From the NCBI GenBank assembly GCA_003554665.1, contig PWGY01000153.1, forward strand, positions 1-29,360: a stretch of DNA of 29,360 bases, given 5' to 3'. The DNA comes from Bacteroidales bacterium (GTDB lineage: Bacteria > Bacteroidota > Bacteroidia > Bacteroidales > UBA7960). The notes beneath the pieces are model-generated. The model did not search any database. It was not told the DNA's origin and saw only the letters and a list, made by a program, of their open reading frames with translations. Below are positions 1 through 8,496 of this stretch, piece by piece. The translations under genes and the position numbers were made by a program. How positions within the stretch are numbered: position 1 is the first letter of the stretch; each line of letters starts with the position of its first letter.

Positions 1-1297
1 AAGGAAATAAAAAGCGGGGAAACCGCAGTGAAGCATCCAGCCCGAACTCAGTGGCAGACGCAGTCCGCTGCCCGCCTACCAGGGCTTCATAGGCAAAGTT
101 GGTACTGATCCTGAGGGACTCAGCCCCCCTTAGAAAGTTGTGGTTGGTGAGGGAAGCAGATAAACCCGGGCCGGCAAAATTGTTGGATTTTGTCACTCCT
201 TTCAGTTCGGCCGATAAAGAACGGCGCTGCATGGGGGTAAGCAAAACCCTCGCATCCAGCAAATGCCTGTCACCAGACTGCCTTGGAACAAAGCGAATAT
301 TTACAAACTGAAAAGCGCCCAGGCTCATCAGGTGATTAATACTCCGGGAGTGGTTCTCCAAACGGTAAATACTGTCCGGATACAGAAACAACGACTGTCT
401 GATGATTTCCGGTTTAAACTGCTCCCGCCGGTCTGAAAAGAAAATTTTCTCATCCAGCTTAAGTGTATCCGTTGGCTGACCGGAGTTCCTGCTCATATAA
501 TCGGCATTGATATATATATCACCGATGGAGTAACTTCGAAATGCCGTCGCCGGAATATCCCTTTTAATGGTTGTATACAGGTCAACCTTGCGTTCTCCTG
601 CCGTGGAGTCAGCCTGAAAAAGAATATGGTCAGGATGAAAATAAAAGAACCCTTCCTCCTTCAATGCCTTTTCTATCCGCTGCCTTTCCCTCCGCAATAC
701 CTCGAGGCTGTATAATTCCCCCGGCTCAATAAGGCTTTCATCAAGATGTTTATTGATTGTCTTTGCCAGGTCAGTATCATCATCCACAGGGTGCAGTTTA
801 CCAAACCGATAGGGAGGTTGAAGATGCACATGATAATCCACTGAAACCCTTCCCCGGGCAGTATCAAGTTCATGCCGCACCCCCGCATCAAAATAACCCA
901 TATTATATAGCCGGTTGTCAATCAGCCGCAGGTTGCGTTCTACAGATACTTCTTCGAACAACACCGGGGACTCTCCAAGGCGTTCCCGCATCCAGTAACG
1001 TAACCCCCTGCCTGTTGGTTCCCCGGCTACCTGGTACATCCACAAACGGGGCCGGAAGAAAAGAAATGAAGCATTGGGGGATGGCCGCAAGACCCGCTCC
1101 AATTCCCGTTCCACACTCCTGTCATCCTCAATTTCCGCTTCTTTTTCGAGATGAATTCTCGCCCCGGTATATAACTTTTCTTCTTCACCCAGCCTGTGCA
1201 GCCCGGTACACCCTGCTGCCAATACAATAATCAGAACCGGCAAAAAATTCCTGAAAAAACGCAACCGGCAAAATGTCATATTGTTTTCTTCAACCAT
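1..1297 (-). CDS. tamL: TamL: BamA/TamA-family outer membrane lipoprotein (N-terminal part, runs off left edge)
   Basis: An open frame runs on the minus strand from ATG at 1297 to the window edge, about 432 codons without a stop. The start is hydrophobic and ends in a lipobox (LAAGC, Cys30 counting from 1297), so the product should be a lipid-anchored envelope protein. A second ATG at 1279 would give a more typical lipoprotein signal (Cys24) and may be the true start. The middle has POTRA-like alternation (for example VERNLRLIDNRLYNMGYFD and EKALKEEGFFYF). Near residue 370 it enters the barrel start (LSAELKGVTKSNNFAGPGL, then SLTNHNFLRGAE), as in the Omp85 family. Family members are about 750-800 residues, so roughly the C-terminal half, the barrel, is missing. 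The ATG at 1297 directly follows the tamB stop, which points to coupled translation. In Bacteroidota this lipoprotein form partners TamB in envelope assembly or lipid transport. BamA itself is less likely given the neighbour. Confidence 0.87.
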   Translation of the reverse strand, partial: MVEENNMTFCRLRFFRNFLPVLIIVLAAGCTGLHRLGEEEKLYTGARIHLEKEAEIEDDRSVERELERVLRPSPNASFLFFRPRLWMYQVAGEPTGRGLRYWMRERLGESPVLFEEVSVERNLRLIDNRLYNMGYFDAGVRHELDTARGRVSVDYHVHLQPPYRFGKLHPVDDDTDLAKTINKHLDESLIEPGELYSLEVLRRERQRIEKALKEEGFFYFHPDHILFQADSTAGERKVDLYTTIKRDIPATAFRSYSIGDIYINADYMSRNSGQPTDTLKLDEKIFFSDRREQFKPEIIRQSLFLYPDSIYRLENHSRSINHLMSLGAFQFVNIRFVPRQSGDRHLLDARVLLTPMQRRSLSAELKGVTKSNNFAGPGLSASLTNHNFLRGAESLRISTNFAYEALVGGQRTASATEFGLDASLRFPRFLFP

Positions 1298-4200
1298 TTA
1301 TTCGTTATTATTGGGAAAGTCCAGTTCTTCCTCCCTGCGCATAAAAAGCTCCCTGAATGTATTGTATGTTTGCCTGAAAATCAGAGACAGGCCCGTTTCC
1401 ACAAGTTCCCCGTCATAAATATCCTGATACTGCCGCTCCCGGTACCCCCTCAGGGTAAACCTTCCGTCAGGGGTCAGCATGTATTCTACAGAAAAATCTC
1501 CCGCAATATCCGAAGGGTTTACCTGGCGCCTGGTTTCATCCTCAAGTTCAATATTTCCACCCGCTGTGATGCGTAGTCTTTCGTCCAGAAAATCACGTGA
1601 AACTTCCATTTCCAACTCTGTACGCCCTGCCACCTGGCCATTCTCATAAACCTCATAAGACGTCAGGTCAAAACTGATGTCCACCCCCCTTACATACCTG
1701 TCAGAAAGCCTGTTTAACTGCTGCGACAAAATACTGCTGGCACTGGTCCGCGCTGTGGAAGTCAGACCCGGACCTGCTCCCACTGCAGCCAGAGGGTCGT
1801 CCTGAATAAAATTGCCCATGATCAGCAAGGCAAATACCTGTTTATTCAGTTCTGATTCGGTTTGGTTCAGTTCATTCAAACGTGATTGCAGCCGTCCTTC
1901 CATAGCTCCACGGTGCTCCTGGGGTAACTTGATCTCAAAACTGATCTCGGGTTGCATGAGAGCTCCTTCCATGTTCAGGTGTACCTCAAACGGATATTGT
2001 CGCCTGCGGGCCTGATCCGGCTGTTCCGCACTGTGTGACAACATAAGCTCAGCCGGAGAGGTACGAATGGTATACACCGCGGTGATATCTATTTCAGCCT
2101 CCATGGGATTCCCGGTCCAGATAATATGCCCCCCTCTCTGAATCTGAAAGTTCCGGCGAACAATATCGTGAAACGTCAGCTGATACGCACCACCGGTAAG
2201 TTCATACCTTCCTGCCAGATTGATACGCCCCCCGGGATCAATTCCATATGTAATCTGTCCGCCCCCGCGGGCTTCAAGCTCGTCGCCAGCCACCTCATCC
2301 AGAATAATACGTACACTTGTCTGAGGATCGATTTCCACATTTACACTAAGGTCAAGGTTCTGAAAGGGAGACATCATGGGTTCAGACTCCAGCTCCCGAT
2401 CCACCAATTCGTCAAATACCCCCTCGTAAAAAGCCACAAACTCCACAATTCCGGCATCACCAATGGCTTCCGGATCCGTTTGGGGTACAATGAAGGCAAA
2501 AGTCGATCCCTGATTAAGTGACAACTGGCCTTCAATTACAGGCTCGGCCAACGTTGATGTCATAAGGAGATCGGTATCCAGAAGCAGGCGGCCAAAAAAC
2601 ATTTCATTTTCTCCTCTGGGAAGGTCAAGCACAAGAAAATCCCTTGAAGACAGAGACAAATCAAACCTAAGGTCAGAAAGATCCGAATAATCAACAAACC
2701 CGTCAAGTGTCGCCTCACGGTCACCTGGATCATAAAAGGAGAACCTGTCAAAGCTTACCCGTTGCCGGTCAAACACAATGGTTTCTTCCGGTATGGTATA
2801 GGCTACATTCAAAAAAGCCACATGGAAACCTACCTCCTGAAATTCAATATCGCCCCTGATTTCCGGGTCAGAAGGATTTCCGGAAAGTGCAAGACGACCG
2901 GAAATATTTCCCTGCATGTTGGTCAGCTCCTCAGAGGTAAGTGGCTCAATTGATGAGAGCTCAAGGCTGGCAAGTTCCAGCTGAAAATCAAGGTGGGGCT
3001 CTTCGTTCGCCTGATAGTTGCCCTGGATATCCAGCCTGTTACCATACCCGCTGACTGAGGCGGCCACTTCAAACAACCCGGGATCCGGGCTCATCACATC
3101 CAGAATTAAATCACCAATGACATCTTCGCCAAACCCCATCCCCTCCAAAGATAAGCCGGCAGTGAAAGTCGGGCGCTCAAACAGGTCCGATACCGCAATG
3201 TGCCCGTTCAGCAAACCAGTGACCAGCGGTTCATCGCCAATAAGATCAAATGCACCAAGATCAATGTTTTCCATAATAAACTCCTGGGGGCTGCGTGGAT
3301 CGTCAGGATCGAGGCTTTTAAGAGCGAACAGTTTGTCCTCATGACGCATCTGCAAATTATGCACCAGTAAAACGGAATCCCCGTAACGGACAAAATGATC
3401 CGGTTCAATCTGCCAATCCTGGCGATTGATCACTGCGTCGGGGTCAAAGGTGATTGCTGTCAGGGTATCCTCATGCCACGCCTGACCGGACAAACTGAGC
3501 CAGTTATCTGCATGCCGGTCGTCAAAAGATAACTGAAAACCAAGCTCCTGGTCCCGCACATTGCCTCCCAGTCCGATATTGGAAAGCCTGACATTGCCCG
3601 TTTCGAGGTAAGGAAGCCGCATCCGGAAACTCAGACCATCCGGATCTGAGTCAACCCGGGCTGTGAAATCGCGCAAATGAAATCCGAAAATGTCCATTTC
3701 GGGGATATCTGCATCAACCCAAAAAATACGTTCCCTGCCATCAAATTCAGCATCCAGTCCAAATGGTTCATAAGAGGTCATCCCGGGGAGAAGCAGTTCA
3801 GATATATATGGAGAAGGATGCATCCTGAAAGACATTTTGAATGCAGCGTTTTCACGTTCGGGATCTTCTTCAAGATAAGTGCCCAGATGTCCCAGGACTG
3901 CCCCCGGAGCAGATGCCGGAGAAATACTGCCCCTGTAATCACCGTTGACCAGCGGAGAACTGATATCCAGCAAATACTCATCATCAATTCTGTCACTGCT
4001 GATGTGCAGACTGTCCAGCGAAAACACTTCCCGGTCAAGTAACACGGATGTGTCCTCCAGTCTCAGAAGTCCAAGCGGGAAACCACTCTCCTGTCTGAGG
4101 TCAAAATCTGCCAGGAGATGGGTCTGGACAGCGATCATCTCATCGGTAAAACCAAGTTCGCGTGCATTCAGGTGTGTCAGTTGATAATCAAGCCTGACCG

Positions 4201-6340
4201 ACTGGCCGGCATCATCAAGGGTAAGGTCATTCGCCAGGTCAAAAGCAAGATGCTCATCTTCATAGGCCATCTGAAGCTGAATGCGTCCTTCTCCGGCCCC
4301 GGCATGCAGTTCCAGGCCACGGTAAACATAGTCATTGTACCAAAGGGAATCAATCCGGCCTTCCAGGTCCAGCTCCATTGTGGCGGGATCAAACCCTTTT
4401 CCGGAGGCAGAAAAGGCCGCCGAAATGTCCCGGACCATTTCGCCCTGTCCGATTACCTCCAACGGTTGTTCACTGAACAGTTTCAGTGAAGCATCCCAAA
4501 GCGGCCGTTCATTTTCCTTCCGGTAGTGAAAGGCACCTGAAACAGCAGCAAGATCCATACTGACCTCTGCCTCGGCAGCAAAATCTGCCGGGCTCCCCCT
4601 GAAACGGCCTGTCAGCTGAACATCTCCGGGCATTTGAATGCCCTCCGGATGGAGGCTGTCCGGGAGATAAGCGAGGAAAGCTCCGGGGTCGGCCTCCAGA
4701 AAGACACCGTAAATGTCGGCAAACAGTTGATCCGGATCAGGCAGGCCAAGGACATTCCCATTAAAACTGGCATGAAAAACATCGGGCATGTCTGCATGCA
4801 ATGTGTCCAGGTAAAGGTCGTTCACCCTGCCCCGGGCCACCAGTCCAAAATCTACCGGGGGCGGAACATCACCATTAAACAGGGATGCCAATTCAGGAAA
4901 AAATGAAAACAGATCAGCACCGGCCCGCCCAGCGGGAAAATTGACATTCAGCCTATGATCACCGGGAATCCGTGAAGGCAGTTTGAGCAACGAAAGCGAT
5001 GTATGCAAGCTTCCCTGGAGAAAGCTCTCTCTGGTTTGCAGTGCAATATTTTCGAGACGGCTGTCAGCCCCCAAAGCAATCCCTGCAGACAGATTCTCCA
5101 AAACAAACCCATCGGATTCTTTGCCGGTTAAATGCTTCAAATCCATTGTCAGGGTATCAGGCGAAGCCATCAGATCCTGCAGGAGTAATTCAGCATCGGA
5201 AAAGCCGGAAATTTCAGGTTCATGCCCGTTGCCTTCCGAATCTGCAGAAGCAGACAGCTCCTGCACGGAGAAACTGATCCCGGCAAGATGGATCAGATCC
5301 GCCCTGACAGTGACCGGTATAATCTCATCCCAGCGAAAAACAAAAGGATCCTCAGGTTGCCCGTCAGAATAATCAGTTTGAACCTCATCCGGTTCAGATG
5401 TTCTGCCGGCCGGCTGGCTGATCTCTGTGGTCCATTCATCTAGCAGCAACCTTTCCAGGGCAAAGTTGGATGCTGTCAGGTCAATCAGGTCAGGGATCAG
5501 GTCAAGGGCTTTCATTTCGGTCAAAAGTGAAAACCCGTTTTCATCTTTATACTGAAAGGAGATCCGGTCTGCCAGAAGATGCCGGACGGCAATTTCCGGC
5601 GAAACAGCTTCATCATTCAGTGCAGATGGTTCCGCAGGAACCGACCGATCAGAGGCCTTAACCAGCACCGAAACATCTCCAAGTTGTGTCGTACCTGTTT
5701 TGAAGCGCATTGAATCCGGGTTCAGTTCATCCAGGCTGGTACGGAAGCCATCAAGCCCCACCCGGATGTCTATTCCGGAAAAATGATCGGCAAAACGAAA
5801 GCGAATACGATCCAGTTCCAATTTCCGCACATCATAAGACCAGCTTGCAGGGGCGACATCTTTTTCCTGTTCAGCTTTTCCACCCTCAATCTGCGCCTCT
5901 CTGTTACCCGAGATCTTTTCCAGAAAAGCAGCATAATTGAAAAGACTATCTGGTTGCAGCCGCGTCATATTTACAGTGATCCCGGATAACTGAAGTCGCC
6001 TTACATCCAAATGGTTACGAAATAAGGCAGTCAGCCGCACATCCAATTGCAACTCCTCCGCATATATCAGCGTATCTCCCTGCAGATCCTCTGCAAATAC
6101 CCCACTTACACTGATGGCCTTCGGAAAGCGGATACCCACCCGGTCAATACTTATTTCTGTTCCGGTACGCTCAGCAATGGTACCGGTAACCCTATGCACA
6201 AGGGCTGTCTGAACCGAGGGAAATTGCAGCAACAGCATAACAAGCAGCAACAGGATGATTAAGCCCGCGATGATACGGAGCATCCAGCGCAGTAAACCGC
6301 GTGTCACTCTATTTAAACGCCTGTTGGCAAACTTCACCAT
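1298..6340 (-). CDS. tamB: TamB: inner-membrane-anchored translocation/assembly protein
   Basis: The 1680-residue protein has one N-terminal membrane anchor (about residues 19-39, rich in Leu/Ile) after a basic start. A very long periplasmic stretch of repeating beta-strand-like segments follows. The conserved TamB/DUF490 C-terminal domain covers roughly residues 1240-1670, including LNQGSTFAF, RGGHIIWTGNPMEAEIDITA, VFALLIMGNF and VEYMLTPDGRFTLRGYRER. TamB proteins are elongated hydrophobic-groove proteins that span the periplasm, dock on an Omp85 partner, and take part in outer membrane protein assembly and phospholipid transport. Here the partner is the tamL gene immediately downstream. Length and domain order suit the Bacteroidota type. 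The start at 6340 puts the basic residues directly before the anchor. A weak promoter-like TTTCTTTG sits on the minus strand at 6351-6358. The ferritin terminator lies just upstream, so tamB is probably transcribed separately. Confidence 0.93.
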   Translation of the reverse strand: MVKFANRRLNRVTRGLLRWMLRIIAGLIILLLLVMLLLQFPSVQTALVHRVTGTIAERTGTEISIDRVGIRFPKAISVSGVFAEDLQGDTLIYAEELQLDVRLTALFRNHLDVRRLQLSGITVNMTRLQPDSLFNYAAFLEKISGNREAQIEGGKAEQEKDVAPASWSYDVRKLELDRIRFRFADHFSGIDIRVGLDGFRTSLDELNPDSMRFKTGTTQLGDVSVLVKASDRSVPAEPSALNDEAVSPEIAVRHLLADRISFQYKDENGFSLLTEMKALDLIPDLIDLTASNFALERLLLDEWTTEISQPAGRTSEPDEVQTDYSDGQPEDPFVFRWDEIIPVTVRADLIHLAGISFSVQELSASADSEGNGHEPEISGFSDAELLLQDLMASPDTLTMDLKHLTGKESDGFVLENLSAGIALGADSRLENIALQTRESFLQGSLHTSLSLLKLPSRIPGDHRLNVNFPAGRAGADLFSFFPELASLFNGDVPPPVDFGLVARGRVNDLYLDTLHADMPDVFHASFNGNVLGLPDPDQLFADIYGVFLEADPGAFLAYLPDSLHPEGIQMPGDVQLTGRFRGSPADFAAEAEVSMDLAAVSGAFHYRKENERPLWDASLKLFSEQPLEVIGQGEMVRDISAAFSASGKGFDPATMELDLEGRIDSLWYNDYVYRGLELHAGAGEGRIQLQMAYEDEHLAFDLANDLTLDDAGQSVRLDYQLTHLNARELGFTDEMIAVQTHLLADFDLRQESGFPLGLLRLEDTSVLLDREVFSLDSLHISSDRIDDEYLLDISSPLVNGDYRGSISPASAPGAVLGHLGTYLEEDPERENAAFKMSFRMHPSPYISELLLPGMTSYEPFGLDAEFDGRERIFWVDADIPEMDIFGFHLRDFTARVDSDPDGLSFRMRLPYLETGNVRLSNIGLGGNVRDQELGFQLSFDDRHADNWLSLSGQAWHEDTLTAITFDPDAVINRQDWQIEPDHFVRYGDSVLLVHNLQMRHEDKLFALKSLDPDDPRSPQEFIMENIDLGAFDLIGDEPLVTGLLNGHIAVSDLFERPTFTAGLSLEGMGFGEDVIGDLILDVMSPDPGLFEVAASVSGYGNRLDIQGNYQANEEPHLDFQLELASLELSSIEPLTSEELTNMQGNISGRLALSGNPSDPEIRGDIEFQEVGFHVAFLNVAYTIPEETIVFDRQRVSFDRFSFYDPGDREATLDGFVDYSDLSDLRFDLSLSSRDFLVLDLPRGENEMFFGRLLLDTDLLMTSTLAEPVIEGQLSLNQGSTFAFIVPQTDPEAIGDAGIVEFVAFYEGVFDELVDRELESEPMMSPFQNLDLSVNVEIDPQTSVRIILDEVAGDELEARGGGQITYGIDPGGRINLAGRYELTGGAYQLTFHDIVRRNFQIQRGGHIIWTGNPMEAEIDITAVYTIRTSPAELMLSHSAEQPDQARRRQYPFEVHLNMEGALMQPEISFEIKLPQEHRGAMEGRLQSRLNELNQTESELNKQVFALLIMGNFIQDDPLAAVGAGPGLTSTARTSASSILSQQLNRLSDRYVRGVDISFDLTSYEVYENGQVAGRTELEMEVSRDFLDERLRITAGGNIELEDETRRQVNPSDIAGDFSVEYMLTPDGRFTLRGYRERQYQDIYDGELVETGLSLIFRQTYNTFRELFMRREEELDFPNNNE

Positions 6341-6387
6341 GGATTGTGAACAAAGAAATAATTGAACCGGTAAGCATATAAAAATAC

Positions 6388-6415
6388 AAAAAAAGCCGGA
6401 GCATGCCCCGGCTTT
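6388..6415 (-). terminator. Rho-independent terminator of the ferritin gene
   Basis: On the minus strand, 8-base arms (AAAGCCGG at 6408-6415 and CCGGCTTT) enclose an 8-base loop, and a run of T follows in the direction of transcription (6394 down to 6388). It begins about 25 bases past the ferritin stop and separates that gene from tamB. Confidence 0.85.
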
Positions 6416-6439
6416 CCTGCTAAAATATCACAAAAGAGG

Positions 6440-6931
6440 TCATTCATGTCCGCGCATGGACATGATATCACGGTCAAACACATAAAGTCCGCGGTCGCCA
6501 AGCATCTCAAGCTTATCAATGATCGCCTGTACAGAAGCTTCTTCCTCCCGCTGTTCTTCCACAAACCACTGAATCCAGTTATTTGTAGCATAATCCTTTT
6601 CCTTCAATGAAAGCTCAACAATATCATTGATGGCACCGGAAACCATTTGTTCATGTTCCAGGGCAGCTTCAAAAGCTTCATTGACTCCGGGAAACTTTTT
6701 CGGCGGTTTGTCCACCTGGGGTACTTCCGCATGGCCTCCTCTTTCATTGATATATTTAATGAACTTCATCATGTGCTCACGCTCTTCTTCCGACTGGGCA
6801 TAAAACCAGTCAGCAATGCCATCGAGGCCTTCAGCCTCAGCCCATGATGCCATCGCAAGGTATAAATGCGAGGCATATGCTTCTTTGGCGGTTTGTTTAT
6901 TCAACACATCAAGCATCTTTTTTGATAGCAT
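6440..6931 (-). CDS. ftnA: Non-heme ferritin
   Basis: The 163-residue protein stores iron. Ferritins form 24-subunit cages that oxidise Fe(II) at a di-iron site and hold it as a ferric mineral in the cytoplasm. The ferroxidase ligands fall at the same positions as in E. coli FtnA: Glu17, Glu50, His53, Glu94 and Gln127, with Tyr24. The third-site residues Glu49, Glu126, Glu129 and Glu130 are also present. Length is normal for bacterial ferritin, and no bacterioferritin haem-ligand pattern is evident. The gene is monocistronic: a Bacteroidota-type promoter lies upstream (6977-6984) and a terminator downstream. It is divergent from the Rrf2/Hcp cluster, and a Bfd-like gene lies further on. A shared response to iron or nitric oxide stress is reasonable but is inference. 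Confidence 0.96.
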   Translation of the reverse strand: MLSKKMLDVLNKQTAKEAYASHLYLAMASWAEAEGLDGIADWFYAQSEEEREHMMKFIKYINERGGHAEVPQVDKPPKKFPGVNEAFEAALEHEQMVSGAINDIVELSLKEKDYATNNWIQWFVEEQREEEASVQAIIDKLEMLGDRGLYVFDRDIMSMRGHE

Positions 6932-6962
6932 AATCTCTGATTTTTTTTGGGTTTATACTAAG

Positions 6963-6975
6963 TGATATATAATCA
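6963..6975. promoter_or_regulatory. Inverted repeat next to the ferritin promoter (possible operator)
   Basis: TGAT-ATATA-ATCA is an inverted repeat just downstream of the ferritin -7 element, where the transcript would begin. Read on the minus strand it is TTGAT-N5-ATCAC, which resembles a Crp/Fnr-type site but has one extra spacer base. No regulator can be assigned; it may be chance in AT-rich DNA. Confidence 0.3.
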
Positions 6976-6976
6976 A

Positions 6977-6984
6977 CAAAGTTA
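6977..6984 (-). promoter_or_regulatory. Ferritin promoter, -7 element
   Basis: The minus strand reads TAACTTTG, a full match to the Bacteroidota -7 consensus TAnnTTTG, about 45 bases before the ferritin start codon. No clear TTTG lies at the usual -33 distance; the region there is TTTA-like. Confidence 0.55.
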
Positions 6985-7041
6985 TGGATTTATTGTTTAA
7001 ATGGGGTTTTAAGATAATTTAGGAAAATAAATACCGAATTA

Positions 7042-7074
7042 TTTGTTTATGCAAGAAAATTATTACTACATTTG
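7042..7074 (+). promoter_or_regulatory. Promoter of the Rrf2 - ferredoxin - hcp operon
   Basis: TTTG at 7042-7045 and TACATTTG at 7067-7074 match both Bacteroidota promoter elements, with 21 bases between them. Transcription would start near 7080, leaving a leader of about 30 bases before the GTG start at 7110. Confidence 0.75.
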
Positions 7075-7075
7075 C

Positions 7076-7087
7076 GTATTCAAATAC
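7076..7087. promoter_or_regulatory. Perfect inverted repeat at the predicted start of the Rrf2/hcp transcript (candidate operator)
   Basis: GTATT-CA-AATAC has perfect 5-base arms and starts two bases past the -7 element, so a bound protein would block initiation. The first gene of the operon encodes an Rrf2 regulator, which makes autoregulation here a natural guess. This is inference; no family-wide site was compared. Confidence 0.4.
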
Positions 7088-7109
7088 TGTTTTTCTTTTT
7101 TAGGGAACT

Positions 7110-7505
7110 GTGAGCAAAATTTTCAACATATCAGAAGCAGCAGCAATTGCCATCCACAGCATGGTGGTCATTGCCAGGAGCAATGCACAGATGAATGTGC
7201 AGCAGGTGGCTGCAATCACCGGTTACTCCAAAAATCATACTGCAAAAGTTTTGCAGCAACTGGTCAGGAAAAAGTTTCTGCACTCACTTCGTGGCCCGGG
7301 AGGAGGTTTTGTGTTGGGGAAAAAAGCAGACCAAATCAGCCTGATGGATATTTACAGAAGCATTGAAGGGGATCTGGAAGAAAGCCCATGCAAAATGGAC
7401 TGCATGCATTGTCCGTTTGACCGGTGCATTTTCGGAGGACTTGACAGGAAGTTTAATGAAGAATTCAAACAATACATGAATAATAAAAAACTGGCGACTG
7501 TTTAA
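7110..7505 (+). CDS. Rrf2-family Fe-S transcriptional regulator (likely NO/redox sensing)
   Basis: The 131-residue protein has the Rrf2 winged helix in its first 80 residues, including the recognition-helix region AAITGYSKNHTAKVLQQLVR and the wing SLRGPGGGFVLG. A cysteine cluster follows at Cys94, Cys98, Cys101 and Cys106. Rrf2 proteins such as NsrR and IscR use such cysteines to bind an Fe-S cluster that reacts with nitric oxide or reports Fe-S status. The start is GTG at 7110, because MSKIFNISEA is the usual family N-terminus; a purine-rich TAGGGA lies just before it. The gene is first in an apparent operon with a ferredoxin-domain protein (41-base gap) and hcp, the classic target of NO-responsive regulators. 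Regulation of its own operon is therefore likely. The cysteine spacing does not match the usual NsrR/IscR spacing, so ligands and signal are uncertain. Confidence 0.9.
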   Translation: MSKIFNISEAAAIAIHSMVVIARSNAQMNVQQVAAITGYSKNHTAKVLQQLVRKKFLHSLRGPGGGFVLGKKADQISLMDIYRSIEGDLEESPCKMDCMHCPFDRCIFGGLDRKFNEEFKQYMNNKKLATV

Positions 7506-7546
7506 ACCACTTCGTCATACTCAGGAATGATTAATACAGACAGACT

Positions 7547-8458
7547 ATGAAACGAACCATCATCAAAATAGATGAAGACCTTTGCAACGGTTGCGGATTG
7601 TGCGTGGAGGGCTGCCACGAAGGAGCCCTGCAAATGATCGACGGTAAGGCCCGAATGATCAGTGACCTTTATTGTGACGGCCTGGGGGCCTGCATCCCGG
7701 AATGTCCGGTCGGAGCCATTACCCTGGAAGAACGGGAGGCTGAGCCCTATAATGAGATCAGGGTGCTGGAGCGGATACTCCCGAAAGGGGAAGCCACCGT
7801 ACTTGCACACCTCAACCATCTGATCGACCACAACCAGACCGAATTTGTTGAGCAAGGCATGGAATACCTGAAAAAAAATGCCCCCCATATTGATTTATCC
7901 AAACTAAAATCCAACACAAATACCAAAGAAATGAACGACAGGGAAAAGATTAAAGAAGCAGTGGCCTCCTCCGGCATCGCTCAGGGAGGAGGTTGCCCCG
8001 GCTCAAGGATGATGAATTTCAACAACCAGGGCAATGAGGATACAGAGGCCGGCCCTGCACCATCCGGCAGCCGGCCCTCAGAACTCAGGCAATGGCCGGT
8101 GCAAATGCATCTGGTCAACCCCCAGGCTCCTTATTTTCAAAAAGCCGATGTACTGCTTGCGGCAGATTGCGTGGCCTTTTCCATGGGAGATTTCCACAGC
8201 AAACACCTCAAAGGCAAGGGTCTGGCCATTGCCTGCCCCAAGCTGGATCAGGGCAAAGATCAGTACCTCGACAAGCTTGTGGCCATGATCGATGAGGCCC
8301 GGATCAACACACTGACCGTAATGGTCATGGAAGTTCCATGCTGCACCGGACTGTTGCAACTTGCAAAAAAAGCGACAGAACAGGCAGGGAGAAAAGTACC
8401 CGTAAAAGCCATCACGGTCAGCCTTCAGGGAACAATCATTCAGGAAGAATGGATATAA
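7547..8458 (+). CDS. Ferredoxin-domain iron-sulfur protein associated with Hcp
   Basis: This 303-residue cytoplasmic protein starts with a two-cluster ferredoxin domain. The first motif is complete (Cys13, Cys16, Cys19, then Cys23). The second, CDGLGACIPECP, has Cys43, Cys49 and Cys53 but Leu46 in the place of the usual second cysteine, so one cluster has three visible cysteine ligands. The C-terminal part (about 145-303) carries further conserved-looking cysteines in GGGCPGS (150), AADC (208), IACPK (230) and VPCC (265-266). It probably holds additional cofactor or redox sites. It lies between the Rrf2 regulator and hcp, with 38 bases to hcp. Delivering electrons to Hcp, the job of Hcr in enterobacteria, is the likeliest role by context, but this is inference. 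No flavin domain is visible. Confidence 0.85.
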   Translation: MKRTIIKIDEDLCNGCGLCVEGCHEGALQMIDGKARMISDLYCDGLGACIPECPVGAITLEEREAEPYNEIRVLERILPKGEATVLAHLNHLIDHNQTEFVEQGMEYLKKNAPHIDLSKLKSNTNTKEMNDREKIKEAVASSGIAQGGGCPGSRMMNFNNQGNEDTEAGPAPSGSRPSELRQWPVQMHLVNPQAPYFQKADVLLAADCVAFSMGDFHSKHLKGKGLAIACPKLDQGKDQYLDKLVAMIDEARINTLTVMVMEVPCCTGLLQLAKKATEQAGRKVPVKAITVSLQGTIIQEEWI

Positions 8459-8496
8459 TTCACTAATTTTAAGTATCACCCAAAAAGAAAAAAGCT

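Noticed and set aside
757..1230. Plus-strand ORFs opposite tamL and tamB (for example 757-1230 and 2126-2521)
   Set aside because: Their translations lack domain signals and lie antisense to strongly supported genes; they are shadow frames.
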